A DNA stretch of 64,000 nt from assembly GCA_947462335.1 (NCBI GenBank), contig OX381714.1:61053800-61117799 (forward strand). The letters are read 5' to 3'. This document shows positions 22,595 to 31,786 of this stretch, piece after piece. Below the pieces are notes generated by a model, which saw only the letters and a list, made by a program, of their open reading frames with translations, was not told the origin of the DNA and made no database searches. The first letter of the stretch is position 1. The number at the start of each line of letters is the position of its first letter. Source of the DNA: Harmothoe impar. Taxonomy: Eukaryota > Annelida > Polychaeta > Phyllodocida > Polynoidae. Both the position numbers and the translations under genes were made by a program.

Positions 22595-22863
22595 CAGTCT
22601 ATCCGAAAAGTTTTTCACAGTGCAGGACATTCGGTCCTGCAAATTTGTAAATCTGCAGGCCCAGCTAAATGTTTGCAGGCCCGGATACCCTGGAGAAATG
22701 TTTGTATCTAGAAATGTAGTAGGTAATAAGCAAGATTGATTGATTGATTGTTAGTTAGTTTAACATCTGGAGGGAAAGAATTGATATGTGTAGAGAGGAA
22801 ATAATGTTGAATAGAGGTCATTGGTATATATAGCTGGTGCCCGGCACGTTTTCGTATAGACTG
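22595..22863. mobile_element. MITE with CAGTCTAT ends and GCAGGAC palindromes, copy 1
   Basis: The ends CAGTCTATCCGAAAA and TTTTCGTATAGACTG are flanked by an exact 6-bp duplication CTAGTA (22589-22594 and 22864-22869). Inside is the palindrome GCAGGACATTCGGTCCTGCA. Other copies or fragments lie at 33561-33665, 34949-35323, 54400-54690, 55950-56000 and 56170-56280. Confidence 0.85.
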
Positions 22864-23072
22864 CTAGTAATCTGATGAATGCATTAATTAGAATATGCTA
22901 ATATGATGTGAAATTGGTGAAATTACTTTTCTAAACTTAGTTCATGAAAAGATTAACCTGCAATGCTCACAGTATCGTGACACTATTTTAAGTCACAACG
23001 TTTCACTACATAAAATGTAGGCTAATTACGCCATACCGGAAAGGGACATCCTCAAAGGTCCTCATTTTTGAA

Positions 23073-23211
<139 letters not shown>

Positions 23212-23749
23212 TGCCTAATGTCTGTATTACCAAACATGTAGCTAAATGTGTCTGTGTGAGTAACCAAGCAGGATGGTCCGTCCGGACATACTATCAGTCC
23301 TCTTTGGGGGCTTCCGTAAAGTATGTACGCAAATATTCTCCAGGAATTGCCCCCCCCCCCCACCCCCTAGAGTTCTTGTACGTATTAAGATAAAGGGTTT
23401 ATTTACCCCTCCACCCCCCCCCCCCGGTGCGTACGTGGAGCCAATACAGGACTGATTGTAGCCAAGACAAGTATTGGAAGGATGTGCCCTCGTGGGTATC
23501 TTTCACGAAGCGCAGCAGGAGATATGCCCCTAACCCCCTCCTCTCCTGCCCCCACAAGAAAATTTCAGAAGTCTAGACTTAAAATGGTGTGTTATGGTGC
23601 ATTTTGGCACAAAATATAATATTGCTCCATTCTGTAATTGCCCTCTTTTTATTGGGACTGGAACATTGTTTTTGGAGGGAAATGGTTTGGCCATTTTTTG
23701 AAAATCTTTACCTAAATGCTACACTCTGATGCATTTTGGCACATAATAG

Positions 23750-24296
23750 TGTAACGGGTTGACTATAAGTCTAACTGTTATTGTTGTATATCTATTGTAT
23801 GTTGTATGATGTAAGACAACACGGTTCTATTGTGTTTGGTAACTATTTTATTCATCTAACTAGTGTCGTCGGTTCGTTACATACACCGACTCCTCTGGTT
23901 CGGTTATCTATACGGTAGTGTACCGGTGCCACCTTCGGTTACCGTCGGTAGTTGTTACATAAGCATTTTTACATAACTAAATCTAACAGGTGGCGCTGCT
24001 AGTACGGTCACGTGGCTATGCAGCGCTGTATATAAGACGGCTACTTCTCCATTGGAAGTCAGTCAGGTTTGGGACTGTCGTGACATGACCACCCTGTGCT
24101 CACGGGCTTAACTCTATGCTGTAGGGTTGCCCCACTGTATTATATATCTGTTCTGATCTTGTATATCCGCTGGTTATACTTGTACTATAATACACAAGAG
24201 TTACCTTTACAATAAAGTCGCCGTATATTAAAGTCTAATTTACCTTGTCTGGTTTTTGTACTCAAGTGTTACATACGTAGTAAGAGACCAACTACA
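23750..24296 (+). repeat. 5' LTR
   Basis: It begins TGTAACGGGTTGAC and ends CCAACTACA. A TATA box (GTATATAAG, 24028-24036) and a polyadenylation signal (AATAAA, 24211-24216) are in the expected order, so U3, R and U5 can be recognised. It carries one ACCGTCGGT motif at 23941-23949. Confidence 0.95.
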
Positions 24297-24297
24297 T

Positions 24298-24329
24298 TGG
24301 TGCCGTGACCAGGATTCAAAACCTGGGTT
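24298..24329 (+). promoter_or_regulatory. Primer-binding site for tRNA-His
   Basis: One base after the LTR, TGGTGCCGTGACCAGGATT is the complement of the 3' end of animal tRNA-His (…TCACGGCA plus CCA). The match continues through the whole T arm to 24329 with one mismatch and one extra A. First-strand DNA synthesis would start here. Confidence 0.88.
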
Positions 24330-24433
24330 GTGGTGCTTGAGCATGTTCAGCTTCTGCTAGGAGGTCCGGGTGACCTCCATTGACCTGGCAGAAGTCTGAG
24401 CGGTTTCAGCTTGTGCTATGTGTGCGTCCAAAG

Positions 24434-24516
24434 ACACATGTTCAGGGCAGGTGACTGGCTTCGCCGGCTAATTCTAAGTAAGGGATTAGCTTTGATCACA
24501 GATTGCTGAGTAACAT
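24434..24516 (+). repeat. Internal leader repeat, copy 1
   Basis: The segment from CATGTTCAGGGC to TGAGTAACATG recurs, diverged, at 27055-27137 beyond the integrase ORF (words TTCAGGGC, CTGGCTT, AATTCTAAGTA, GGGATTAG, AGTAACA). Confidence 0.75.
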
Positions 24517-24657
24517 GTCTGTCCGCGGACCTAGCAAAAGTCTGAAGGGGAGTAATGTAGCGGGCACGTATCGCTCGGGGCAGCCCGAGCGTGCGTGGAG
24601 AGCGCATTGCCCGCCTGTGGTAGCTCAAGTACCGTAGCAGAGCAGTGAGAAGCAGCT

Positions 24658-24728
24658 GGCCCTGTGGTGCAGCGGTAGCATTCTCAACTCCGGAGCGGAG
24701 GGACCGGGGTTCGACTCCCCGTGGGGCT
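24658..24728 (+). tRNA. tRNA-like sequence (SINE head or tRNA pseudogene)
   Basis: The 71 nt fold as a 7-bp acceptor stem with wobbles (GGCCCTG with TGGGGCT), a 4-bp D stem, and a perfect 5-bp T stem and loop (CGGGG TTCGACT CCCCG). Both polymerase III promoter boxes are exact: A box TGGTGCAGCGG and B box GGTTCGACTCC. The anticodon stem pairs poorly (loop CTCCGGA), so it is unlikely to be a working tRNA. It lies exactly where gag and RT should be, and only 15 bp separate it from the truncated pol frame. Confidence 0.7.
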
Positions 24729-24743
24729 CGACGTTTTCACTGA

Positions 24744-26891
24744 CCTGTTACACTCTTCTTAGAAACACCTGTTTTGCACTACCCTGCACCTGTTGGTAAG
24801 TTCATCTTGGACACTGATGCTTCTAATACAAGTATTGGTGCTGCCTTGTCGCAGATCCAGGATGGACGAGAAGTGCCGCTGGCATTTTCATCCAACAGTC
24901 TAAGCAAAACACAACGTAACTACTGCACAACCAAGCGTGAACTCTTGGCAGTGGTGGTTTACACAAAAAAGTACAGACATTTCCTATATGGTGGGAATTA
25001 TCTCGTACGGACGGATCATTCATCTCTGCAGTGGCTCCTTAACTTCAAGGACGCTGAGGGGATGATGGGTAGATGGTTGAACCACCTCTCTGAGTTTGGC
25101 ATGACAAATGAGCATATCATACACAGGAGTGGAGTAGATCATGTGAATGCGGACAGCTTGTCCCACTATCCTATCCGGAACTGTCACCGTGTAGACTGCC
25201 GAGACTGTGGGTCTCACAATGCAGTGATTGCGTCTGTGGGTGCGAAAGTTCCTAACTGGACGTTAAATCACTTGAAGGATGAGCAGCTTGCAGATCCGGC
25301 TATTTCGAGGGTGTACTCCTTGAAGTTGTTGGGCCTGTCCAAGCCTGTTCGCCCCGCACTTTCGCTGGAATGTAAAGAAGTTAGACAACTGTTAGCTCAG
25401 TGGGATAATCTTTTTATACGGAACAGTGTATTGTGCCGCTGGAGGGTGCAACCTGGCAGGAAGAGAACAGCTCAGTCTGTAGTGCCTTTGTCACTCAGAC
25501 TACAGTTGCTCAATTACTGTCATGGCCACCGAACTTCAGCACACTTTGGCAGACAACGAACTGAGGCAAAGATTAAGAGTAGATATTACTGGCCTGGTAT
25601 GACTTTGGACATACGGCGTTGGGTGAAACAATGTCCCCAATGCTGTTTATCAAAGCCTGGACCTGGTATTGGTAAACTACCTCTAAGTCAAGAGCTATTC
25701 GGTGTTCGATTTGCCCGGATCGCTGTTGATATCATTAGTGGTTTCAACACGACCCCCCGTGGGAATACCTGTATGATGGTGGTACAGGACTACTATACCA
25801 AGTATGTCCAAGTATATCCAATGGTAAATCATACAGCTGTTACCTGCGCAGAAGCACTTTTCGAGAATTGGATCCTCACGTGGGGAGGTCCTTTAATGCT
25901 TCACTCCGACCAGGGTCGCGAGTTTGAATCTCGACTGTGGGCAGAACTGTGTAGTAAAATACACATCTGCAAGACGCATACGAACCCCTACCGACCTCAA
26001 TCGGATGGTATGGTGGAACGTTTCAATCGGACGTTGATCCAATGTCTCACGACAATGGTTAATGAGCACCGGGATGATTGGGATGAGCACGCTCGCTATA
26101 TCTCCCATGCTTACAATGCTACCGAACATGCGTCGACGGGCTGTACGCCTAATATGCTCGTAATGGGTGAAGACATAGTCATGCCTAGTGACATGGTCTA
26201 TGGAGTGCAGGGACACCAGCTCGAGCAACCCTGCACAGTGATGTTTGTTGAATCACTTCGACAATCATTACGCGAGTCCTATGGAGTAGTAAGGGACAAC
26301 TTGGAAAAATCTGCTAGTTTGCAGAAAGTGGGCTATGACACGGGCCTTAAACTCCGCCAATTCAAGGTGGGGGATAAGGTCGCGAGATTTAGCACACCAA
26401 ATTCCAAAGTCAAGACCCTGTACTCCTGGGATGGTCCGCATACGGTTACTATGGTGGTGAGTGAAACTACTGTAGTAATACGGTTGCAAAAAGGGACTCT
26501 TACTAAATCACATGTGGCTAGACTCCGACCTTGGTATGGAGTTCCATATATAGATGACGGTGATGATTCCCTCGGTGCTGGTCGAGTACCAGCACCAACC
26601 GACCCTGAGCTACCGAAGATACCGAAGGCAGGACCAACGGTCATACCGTCGGTACCGACGGTAGCACGCCGAAGGGGTCGTCCTAGGAAATTACCGATTG
26701 AACCACAGTCGTGTGTTACCAAGCCCAAGCGCGGTAGGCCTCGTAAAAAAGGGTCAGCTGTGCGTAAAGGACTAACCGTAGACACCGGTAAACAAAGCAG
26801 GGTGATACCTCCGGTGTCGTCATTGCTGGAGATACCGGTACAAGGTCTACGGAGGAGTACACGTGTCAGAGAGCGAGATAAAATTGTGTAA
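24744..26891 (+). CDS. pol: Truncated pol: RNase H - integrase with AT-hooks
   Basis: The frame opens after a stop at 24741 and has no ATG near its start; numbering is from 24774. It begins at the very end of the polymerase domain. RNase H follows (residues 10-135; LDTDAS with D13, E56 and D81). Next is the integrase H2C2 zinc finger (H252, H257, C287, C290). The integrase core has D319, D379 and E415; the last two are 35 apart, the D,D35E signature. A GPY/F-like module (about 535-590) is followed by a basic tail with two AT-hooks (RRRGRPRKL at 632 and KRGRPRKK at 652), which in other proteins bind the minor groove of AT-rich DNA. Integrase joins the cDNA to chromosomal DNA in the nucleus. 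Catalytic residues are intact, but RT, protease and gag are missing. It would need to be made as part of a longer product or from an uncharted start. Confidence 0.9.
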   Translation, partial: PVTLFLETPVLHYPAPVGKFILDTDASNTSIGAALSQIQDGREVPLAFSSNSLSKTQRNYCTTKRELLAVVVYTKKYRHFLYGGNYLVRTDHSSLQWLLNFKDAEGMMGRWLNHLSEFGMTNEHIIHRSGVDHVNADSLSHYPIRNCHRVDCRDCGSHNAVIASVGAKVPNWTLNHLKDEQLADPAISRVYSLKLLGLSKPVRPALSLECKEVRQLLAQWDNLFIRNSVLCRWRVQPGRKRTAQSVVPLSLRLQLLNYCHGHRTSAHFGRQRTEAKIKSRYYWPGMTLDIRRWVKQCPQCCLSKPGPGIGKLPLSQELFGVRFARIAVDIISGFNTTPRGNTCMMVVQDYYTKYVQVYPMVNHTAVTCAEALFENWILTWGGPLMLHSDQGREFESRLWAELCSKIHICKTHTNPYRPQSDGMVERFNRTLIQCLTTMVNEHRDDWDEHARYISHAYNATEHASTGCTPNMLVMGEDIVMPSDMVYGVQGHQLEQPCTVMFVESLRQSLRESYGVVRDNLEKSASLQKVGYDTGLKLRQFKVGDKVARFSTPNSKVKTLYSWDGPHTVTMVVSETTVVIRLQKGTLTKSHVARLRPWYGVPYIDDGDDSLGAGRVPAPTDPELPKIPKAGPTVIPSVPTVARRRGRPRKLPIEPQSCVTKPKRGRPRKKGSAVRKGLTVDTGKQSRVIPPVSSLLEIPVQGLRRSTRVRERDKIV

Positions 26892-27054
26892 ACATTTTTT
26901 TCTTACCTTGTTGACGACATTTAGCTGCTGGCTTGATTAAATTTCCATGGACAGTTCCGTACTGGGCCGGTGGTCATTGGCCCGGTACTCGATCACCAAA
27001 ACACAACGAGAAGAGACGGGTTATCCGGTGTGGTTATCCGTTGGAGGTAGAAAA

Positions 27055-27137
27055 GCACGTGTTCAGGGCGGGTGGCTGGCTTTGCCGATTAATTCTAAGT
27101 ATGGGATTAGTTTTTACCACATATTGCTTAGTAACAC
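27055..27137 (+). repeat. Internal leader repeat, copy 2
   Basis: Diverged second copy of 24434-24516. Its place after integrase suggests that the 3' half of the element came from recombination between two related element leaders. Confidence 0.7.
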
Positions 27138-27384
27138 GCTGCTGTGTATGTCCTCTAACGCCGGTACATCATTCCCGGGTTTTCCGGTGGCTCCGCCACG
27201 AAAATTGTAAACAACAGTGAGTGTTCCCACCGTCGGATATGCCAGGCGTGGGAAGGGCGCTGCCCACGTCACCTGATCGGTTTCTCCCGCCAAATGAGCC
27301 GTGAGAAATTGGGTCACCTCGGCGCGTCTTGGAGACGCGACCCCTGATTGGCTGAGAAGCCGGTCAAGGGGCGGGGTCACGGGG

Positions 27385-27572
27385 GACGGGTGGGGTATAT
27401 AAGCCCCACAGGCAGCCAGGCTTCTTCAGATCAGCACGTTTGCCCGTAGGGTAACGTGTTGATCAGTGGTGCCTAGGTCTGCCCGGCAGTACCTACACTA
27501 TTGTTTGCTTGCTGTCCTACTAAAGGCTCGGGTGAGTGAACCGTGAGGTTCACCTACGCCTGAGCTAACGGT
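27385..27572 (+). promoter_or_regulatory. Internal promoter-like segment before the accessory ORFs
   Basis: A GC-rich stretch leads into GGGTATATAAGCCCC (TATA box at 27394-27401). From there 170 bp reach the ATG at 27573. The inverted words CAGCACGTTTGCC and GTAACGTGTTGATCAG follow the TATA box. This looks like a second polymerase II start serving the two downstream ORFs. No experiment or conserved start-site motif backs this. Confidence 0.5.
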
Positions 27573-28529
27573 ATGGCAGCCCGTGTAGATGGCAAATGCA
27601 CGGCCCCGGAGAAGGCTGAAGCCTCCGACGGGGAAGACCGAGTTCTCGAGTCTGACACGGAAATGGACACTACCAGTGCTCCAACCGTCGGTCAAGGCTC
27701 GGCTTCGGTACCAGCAGAACCTAACCCTGAGGGGTCGGGTGATGTTGTTCCGAAAACAGAACCTGGTCTGGGTGGTAGTAATACCAACCAGGAGAAGAAC
27801 CCTGCTGGGGGATCTTCTCCGAAACCCGCCGGTGTAGTGGCAAAAGAACCGACGGTCCCTGATGGTGATTCATCAGACGGGTCCACGGTTCGTGTCAAGA
27901 CCAAACGGAAGCGGAGGCCTAAGAGGAGGATTGTATCTTCCCCTGAAACTCCTGCTACCGAAGAGGTCGCACCGACTGAGGCAGAAAGGCTCAAAGCTAT
28001 TGCTGATAGAGTATCCAAGGCGGAAGCCGAAGGATGGTCTGTCGCAGAGAGCAGGGCCAATCGCCGCCTCTGCGCCAAGGCAGCGCATGTTCGTCTGAAC
28101 TTGTGTCTCCGTGATGATGACCGGAAGAACCTGAGCCTTTCTGACTTAGTTCAGGAAAATGGCAAAATGGCTCTTCCTGCACCTCACACGACCGAGGGTT
28201 CGGATGACGAAGACTGGTTGACAGGTGACTCCCACCCCATTGACTGGTACCTCGTGTACCTCAGGGCAGTGTTGGACGGGAATAAACCTAACATCCACAA
28301 GTCATGCCGCTCCAAGCTGAAATATGCTTGGAAGAACTACGTGCCAGGGGATCCCTGCCCGTATGTTCGCTGTCAGCGCCTGAAAGGGACTGCGACAGCC
28401 GCAAAACGGTGGCCAGACCTGTTCAAGTTTGCCCGTCATTTAGTAGAAAAGCACATGAATGTGCGTCCCTACTTGTACTGTGTGAGTGGGAGTTCTTCGA
28501 CCTACTGTCAAAAAGGATACCCCTCCTAA
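27573..28529 (+). CDS. Accessory ORF A: acidic/basic protein with atypical C2H2 finger
   Basis: 318 residues from an ATG with a good context (acggtATGG). I recognise no family. Residues 1-105 are acidic and Pro/Ser-rich; 109-119 (KTKRKRRPKRR) is a strong nuclear-localisation-type cluster. A globular part follows (135-240). C262, C267, H289 and H294 form a C-x4-C-x21-H-x4-H arrangement, a possible zinc finger. It is not a Gag: there is no CCHC knuckle or capsid-like region. At codon YLYC (28482-28487) the sequence GTGAGT is a perfect splice donor, so the last residues may be intronic and ORF A may join ORF B. Two copies of the ACCGWCGGT motif lie within it. Its position after an internal TATA segment suggests separate expression. 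A DNA-binding role is inference. Confidence 0.6.
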   Translation: MAARVDGKCTAPEKAEASDGEDRVLESDTEMDTTSAPTVGQGSASVPAEPNPEGSGDVVPKTEPGLGGSNTNQEKNPAGGSSPKPAGVVAKEPTVPDGDSSDGSTVRVKTKRKRRPKRRIVSSPETPATEEVAPTEAERLKAIADRVSKAEAEGWSVAESRANRRLCAKAAHVRLNLCLRDDDRKNLSLSDLVQENGKMALPAPHTTEGSDDEDWLTGDSHPIDWYLVYLRAVLDGNKPNIHKSCRSKLKYAWKNYVPGDPCPYVRCQRLKGTATAAKRWPDLFKFARHLVEKHMNVRPYLYCVSGSSSTYCQKGYPS

Positions 28530-29793
28530 GAAGAAAGATCTGAAAAGGGGCCGCCAGTCATCCAAGGATGATACCAAAGGTGGGCGTGACCGTTCCCGCA
28601 GTGAACCTGCGAAGAAACGTGTCGCCACCGCCACGGTAACATCTGAGGTCGACCGTAGCCAAACCGTCGGTACCGTCACGGTATCTTCGGTTGCATTGCC
28701 CCCGGTTGCTGACCAACTGCCCCGGCAGGAAAGACAGAAACTGGGTGATGCGTTGGCTATTGTTCAGAACTCTTTGGGTGACGAGCAGGCGGGTCAGGTT
28801 GCTGCTGACTATGTCAAGCAGTACAAGTGGAGCCAGAAGCAAAAGAAAGCTTTGGCTACACAGGAGGGTATCTCACCTGTCAGTGACGCTGAACAGGTAG
28901 AGGTACAACAGCCGGATGGGGCGTCAGCCCAGCCGACTGCTCCACCCCAGCACGGAGCAACCTCTGACCCCGCAAGGGATGACGAGGTGACTCCAGTACC
29001 TGAGCACAGGGCTGTTGACGAAGGGCTAGCAGGGTTACCTGTGTTGCCTGGAGACGGACCTGCTTATGACACTGGATTCTCTGACACTCTAGTCCCCGGA
29101 TTTGAGTGCTACAGGGCGAAAATGGCTGAAAACGCAAGTAAGCTACTCCAGTTTCAGGTTTCTTTCTTGGAGAAGTCCTACTTTGAGCAGTACAAGTTGC
29201 TCAGAGAACAGGCTATCCGGGAAGGAAAAGCTTGGGTCGCTGAACGCACCAGAGTCCTTGCCGAGCGTGAGGCGAATCTGGAGCAAGATCATGCCCTCTG
29301 GAGGGCTACGATCGAGCAGCTTGAATCAAGGTTGACAACTTGTGACGCCAAGTTCTTCCGACAATTCGGGCTGAAGCTGACAGAGTGGGAGAGAACTGGT
29401 TTTCCAGATCTCCAGTCCAGGTTGGGGCTTGCCGCAAGGCCTGCTCCTCCTGTGACCCCAGTACTGTCAGTACACCCACCTAGGTATGAGATGCCATTCT
29501 CTTTCATGGCACACTCTACCCGGGTGGTCAGCGGCGGGGAGCCTACTGTGGCGCCGAGTACCCTCTCGGTAGCTCCAGGTGGAGCCCTTCCTCTCCAGGT
29601 GGAGGCTGCTGTGGAGGAAGTCCTGATGGGGAAGGAAAGCCATCCGGCGGTGTCCCTATGGACACCTAAGGATGGTCCCCTGTCAGGCCCTCTGGGGTGC
29701 ACTGTTCCGCCCCTCGGAGGTAAAACTAAACCATCGACGCAGCTACACGCCCCTGGACAACCGAAGCAGACCGACGGTGCTGTCGTGACTTAA
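28486..29793 (+). CDS. Accessory ORF B: basic N-terminus, coiled-coil protein
   Basis: 435 residues in the +1 frame relative to ORF A, overlapping it by 44 bp. The frame opens at a GTG, so it probably continues ORF A by splicing or frameshift rather than starting alone. Residues 8-48 are very basic. Then come a helical patch (78-125), an acidic Pro/Gln-rich linker, a clear coiled coil (about 210-285, rich in E, K, R, L and Q) and a Pro-rich tail. I know of no matching family; a structural (Gag- or Env-like) part is not supported by any motif, signal peptide or membrane segment. It ends 800 bp before the 3' LTR. Confidence 0.55.
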   Translation: MGVLRPTVKKDTPPKKKDLKRGRQSSKDDTKGGRDRSRSEPAKKRVATATVTSEVDRSQTVGTVTVSSVALPPVADQLPRQERQKLGDALAIVQNSLGDEQAGQVAADYVKQYKWSQKQKKALATQEGISPVSDAEQVEVQQPDGASAQPTAPPQHGATSDPARDDEVTPVPEHRAVDEGLAGLPVLPGDGPAYDTGFSDTLVPGFECYRAKMAENASKLLQFQVSFLEKSYFEQYKLLREQAIREGKAWVAERTRVLAEREANLEQDHALWRATIEQLESRLTTCDAKFFRQFGLKLTEWERTGFPDLQSRLGLAARPAPPVTPVLSVHPPRYEMPFSFMAHSTRVVSGGEPTVAPSTLSVAPGGALPLQVEAAVEEVLMGKESHPAVSLWTPKDGPLSGPLGCTVPPLGGKTKPSTQLHAPGQPKQTDGAVVT

Positions 29794-30602
29794 CGTAGTC
29801 TCTACTGCCACCAAACTGGAAGCAGCCTGATGTCTTCAAACCGTGGTTTACACCTAAGCCACAACCGTCGGTGCTCTACTACTGTCCAGGGCTCCTGATC
29901 CTGTGGTCACTATATTACTGTGTGACCTATAAACTATTATATGGATCATCCTCCTGTGATACTTATTTATAGGGAGGCACGGACCTACCTTTTTATATTT
30001 ATATTTTACAAGAGATGGAAGCACTATACCGGTGCTGGACTCTATCCATCTCTACCACCATAAACTGCTAGGTACTGGAGTACCGCCCCTAATAAGGATG
30101 ACGATCTATCCCACCTTATTTAGGATACGCTACTATGGATTTTTATATATAAACTTTTCTACGCCAAAGGAAGTGGGAACTACTATAGTTCCAATTATAA
30201 AACTTTTCTTCGCCAAAGGAAGTGAGAACTATTATAGTTCTATTATTTATATATAAGGACACTAACTCCACACGGATTCGCACCATTGCTGAATGTAGTA
30301 GGTGATGTGTTGAGTTTCCAAGGTGGTTATTGGTGCCTTTACTATTAACTGATACTAGTCTAGGACTATCAGTTGGACAGTTTTTATATCATGTGCCTAC
30401 GGGACTATGGTTTGATACCAAAGACTATACTGTTGATATAAACTGTTATATACATGTTAACTTGGTTGTTCATGTATGTATGCCTGTTGTTACTATGAGT
30501 AGAAATGTTACTTGTTGATAAATAGACATACGTGGTATATAATGTATCCAAGAGGTATTATTATTATAAAACCAACCCTTCCTACATTCTTAAGGGGGGT
30601 AG
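29794..30602 (+). other. 3' untranslated part of the LTR element with short tandem repeat
   Basis: There is no ORF of note. The 45-bp unit with ACTTTTCTACGCCAAAGGAAG occurs twice in a row (30149-30245). The polypurine tract AAGGGGGG (30592-30599) lies immediately before the 3' LTR and primes plus-strand synthesis. Confidence 0.75.
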
Positions 30603-31149
30603 TGTAACGGGTTGACTATAAGTCTAACTGTTATTGTTGTATATCTATTGTATGTTGTATGATGTAAGACAACACGGTTCTATTGTGTTTGGTAACTATT
30701 TTATTCATCTAACTAGTGTCGTCGGTTCGTTACATACACCGACTCCTCTGGTTCGGTTATCTATACGGTAGTGTACCGGTGCCACCTTCGGTTACCGTCG
30801 GTAGTTGTTACATAAGCATTTTTACATAACTAAATCTAACAGGTGGCGCTGCTAGTACGGTCACGTGGCTATGCAGCGCTGTATATAAGACGGCTACTTC
30901 TCCATTGGAAGTCAGTCAGGTTTGGGACTGTCGTGACATGACCACCCTGTGCTCACGGGCTTAACTCTATGCTGTAGGGTTGCCCCACTGTATTATATAT
31001 CTGTTCTGATCTTGTATATCCGCTGGTTATACTTGTACTATAATACACAAGAGTTACCTTTACAATAAAGTCGCCGTATATTAAAGTCTAATTTACCTTG
31101 TCTGGTTTTTGTACTCAAGTGTTACATACGTAGTAAGAGACCAACTACA
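30603..31149 (+). repeat. 3' LTR
   Basis: Same length (547 bp) and, by eye, the same sequence as the 5' LTR at every position compared, including the TATA box and AATAAA. Confidence 0.95.
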
Positions 31150-31786
31150 ATACTATGGCTGAGATCTGTATTCCTCCTCTACTATTGAGGGTGGAAATTA
31201 CTTAAGGAAGGAGATGAATGGAGACCAATAAAAACTAGTGTTGATAGATGATACAGCTAGGATATGGACCTGGCAAGGATTTTCATAAAAATGCCTAGAC
31301 CTCAAGAAAAAAATCACAATGAACGAGCTATTTCAGATTAAAAGAATTGGAAGATTTTAAAAATATTGAAGTCAAATAATCTATTTTAGTGCATGTGTCA
31401 TAACTTTGGTTCTAGTTGGACAATTTACAAAATTCTTTCAGTTTTGGAAAGCTTGGGGTCAGGAGGGTATTGTCGCCAATTTCAAGTCCAGTGCCGCCAC
31501 TTTTTGGCGACATGGCGGCAGCTGCCCACCCCTGTACTTTATGGAAGCCCCCTTGGAAAAAAGGAAAATAACATAATTCAACAGGGCATATACTTCCCAG
31601 TCAAACTAATGGCCATGATTACATATAATTACATCTAATTACTTACACAACTTTAGAGATGTCAACAATGTAGTTTCCACTACGATCTTTTACCCCAATA
31701 AGATTATAACGAAACCTTTGATGATATGCGCAATTCAACTATTTATAGTAACACTTCCCTCTGTCAGCCTCGGCGACTGGATGTAC

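Larger units (their letters stand above)
23750..31149 (+). mobile_element. Ty3/gypsy-type LTR retrotransposon, rearranged, RT-less
   Basis: The 7.4-kb element has 547-bp LTRs at each end that read identical, a tRNA-His primer-binding site and a polypurine tract. The order inside is: leader, tRNA-like sequence, RNase H-integrase ORF, a promoter-like non-coding segment, two unknown ORFs, a 3' leader with a short tandem repeat, and the polypurine tract. Gag, protease and the polymerase domain are absent. No perfect TSD is seen: ATAAT on the left and ATACT on the right if the LTR starts AGTG, otherwise AATAG and ATACT. Identical LTRs mean recent insertion, so proteins of a related intact element probably supplied copying. 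Confidence 0.93.

Noticed and set aside
24658..24728. Functional tRNA gene
   Set aside because: A and B boxes and the T arm are intact, but the anticodon stem does not pair, so a working tRNA is unlikely.
26892..29793. Accessory ORFs read as Gag or Env of the LTR element
   Set aside because: No CCHC knuckle, signal peptide, membrane span or capsid-like region is visible, and the position after integrase does not fit Gag.
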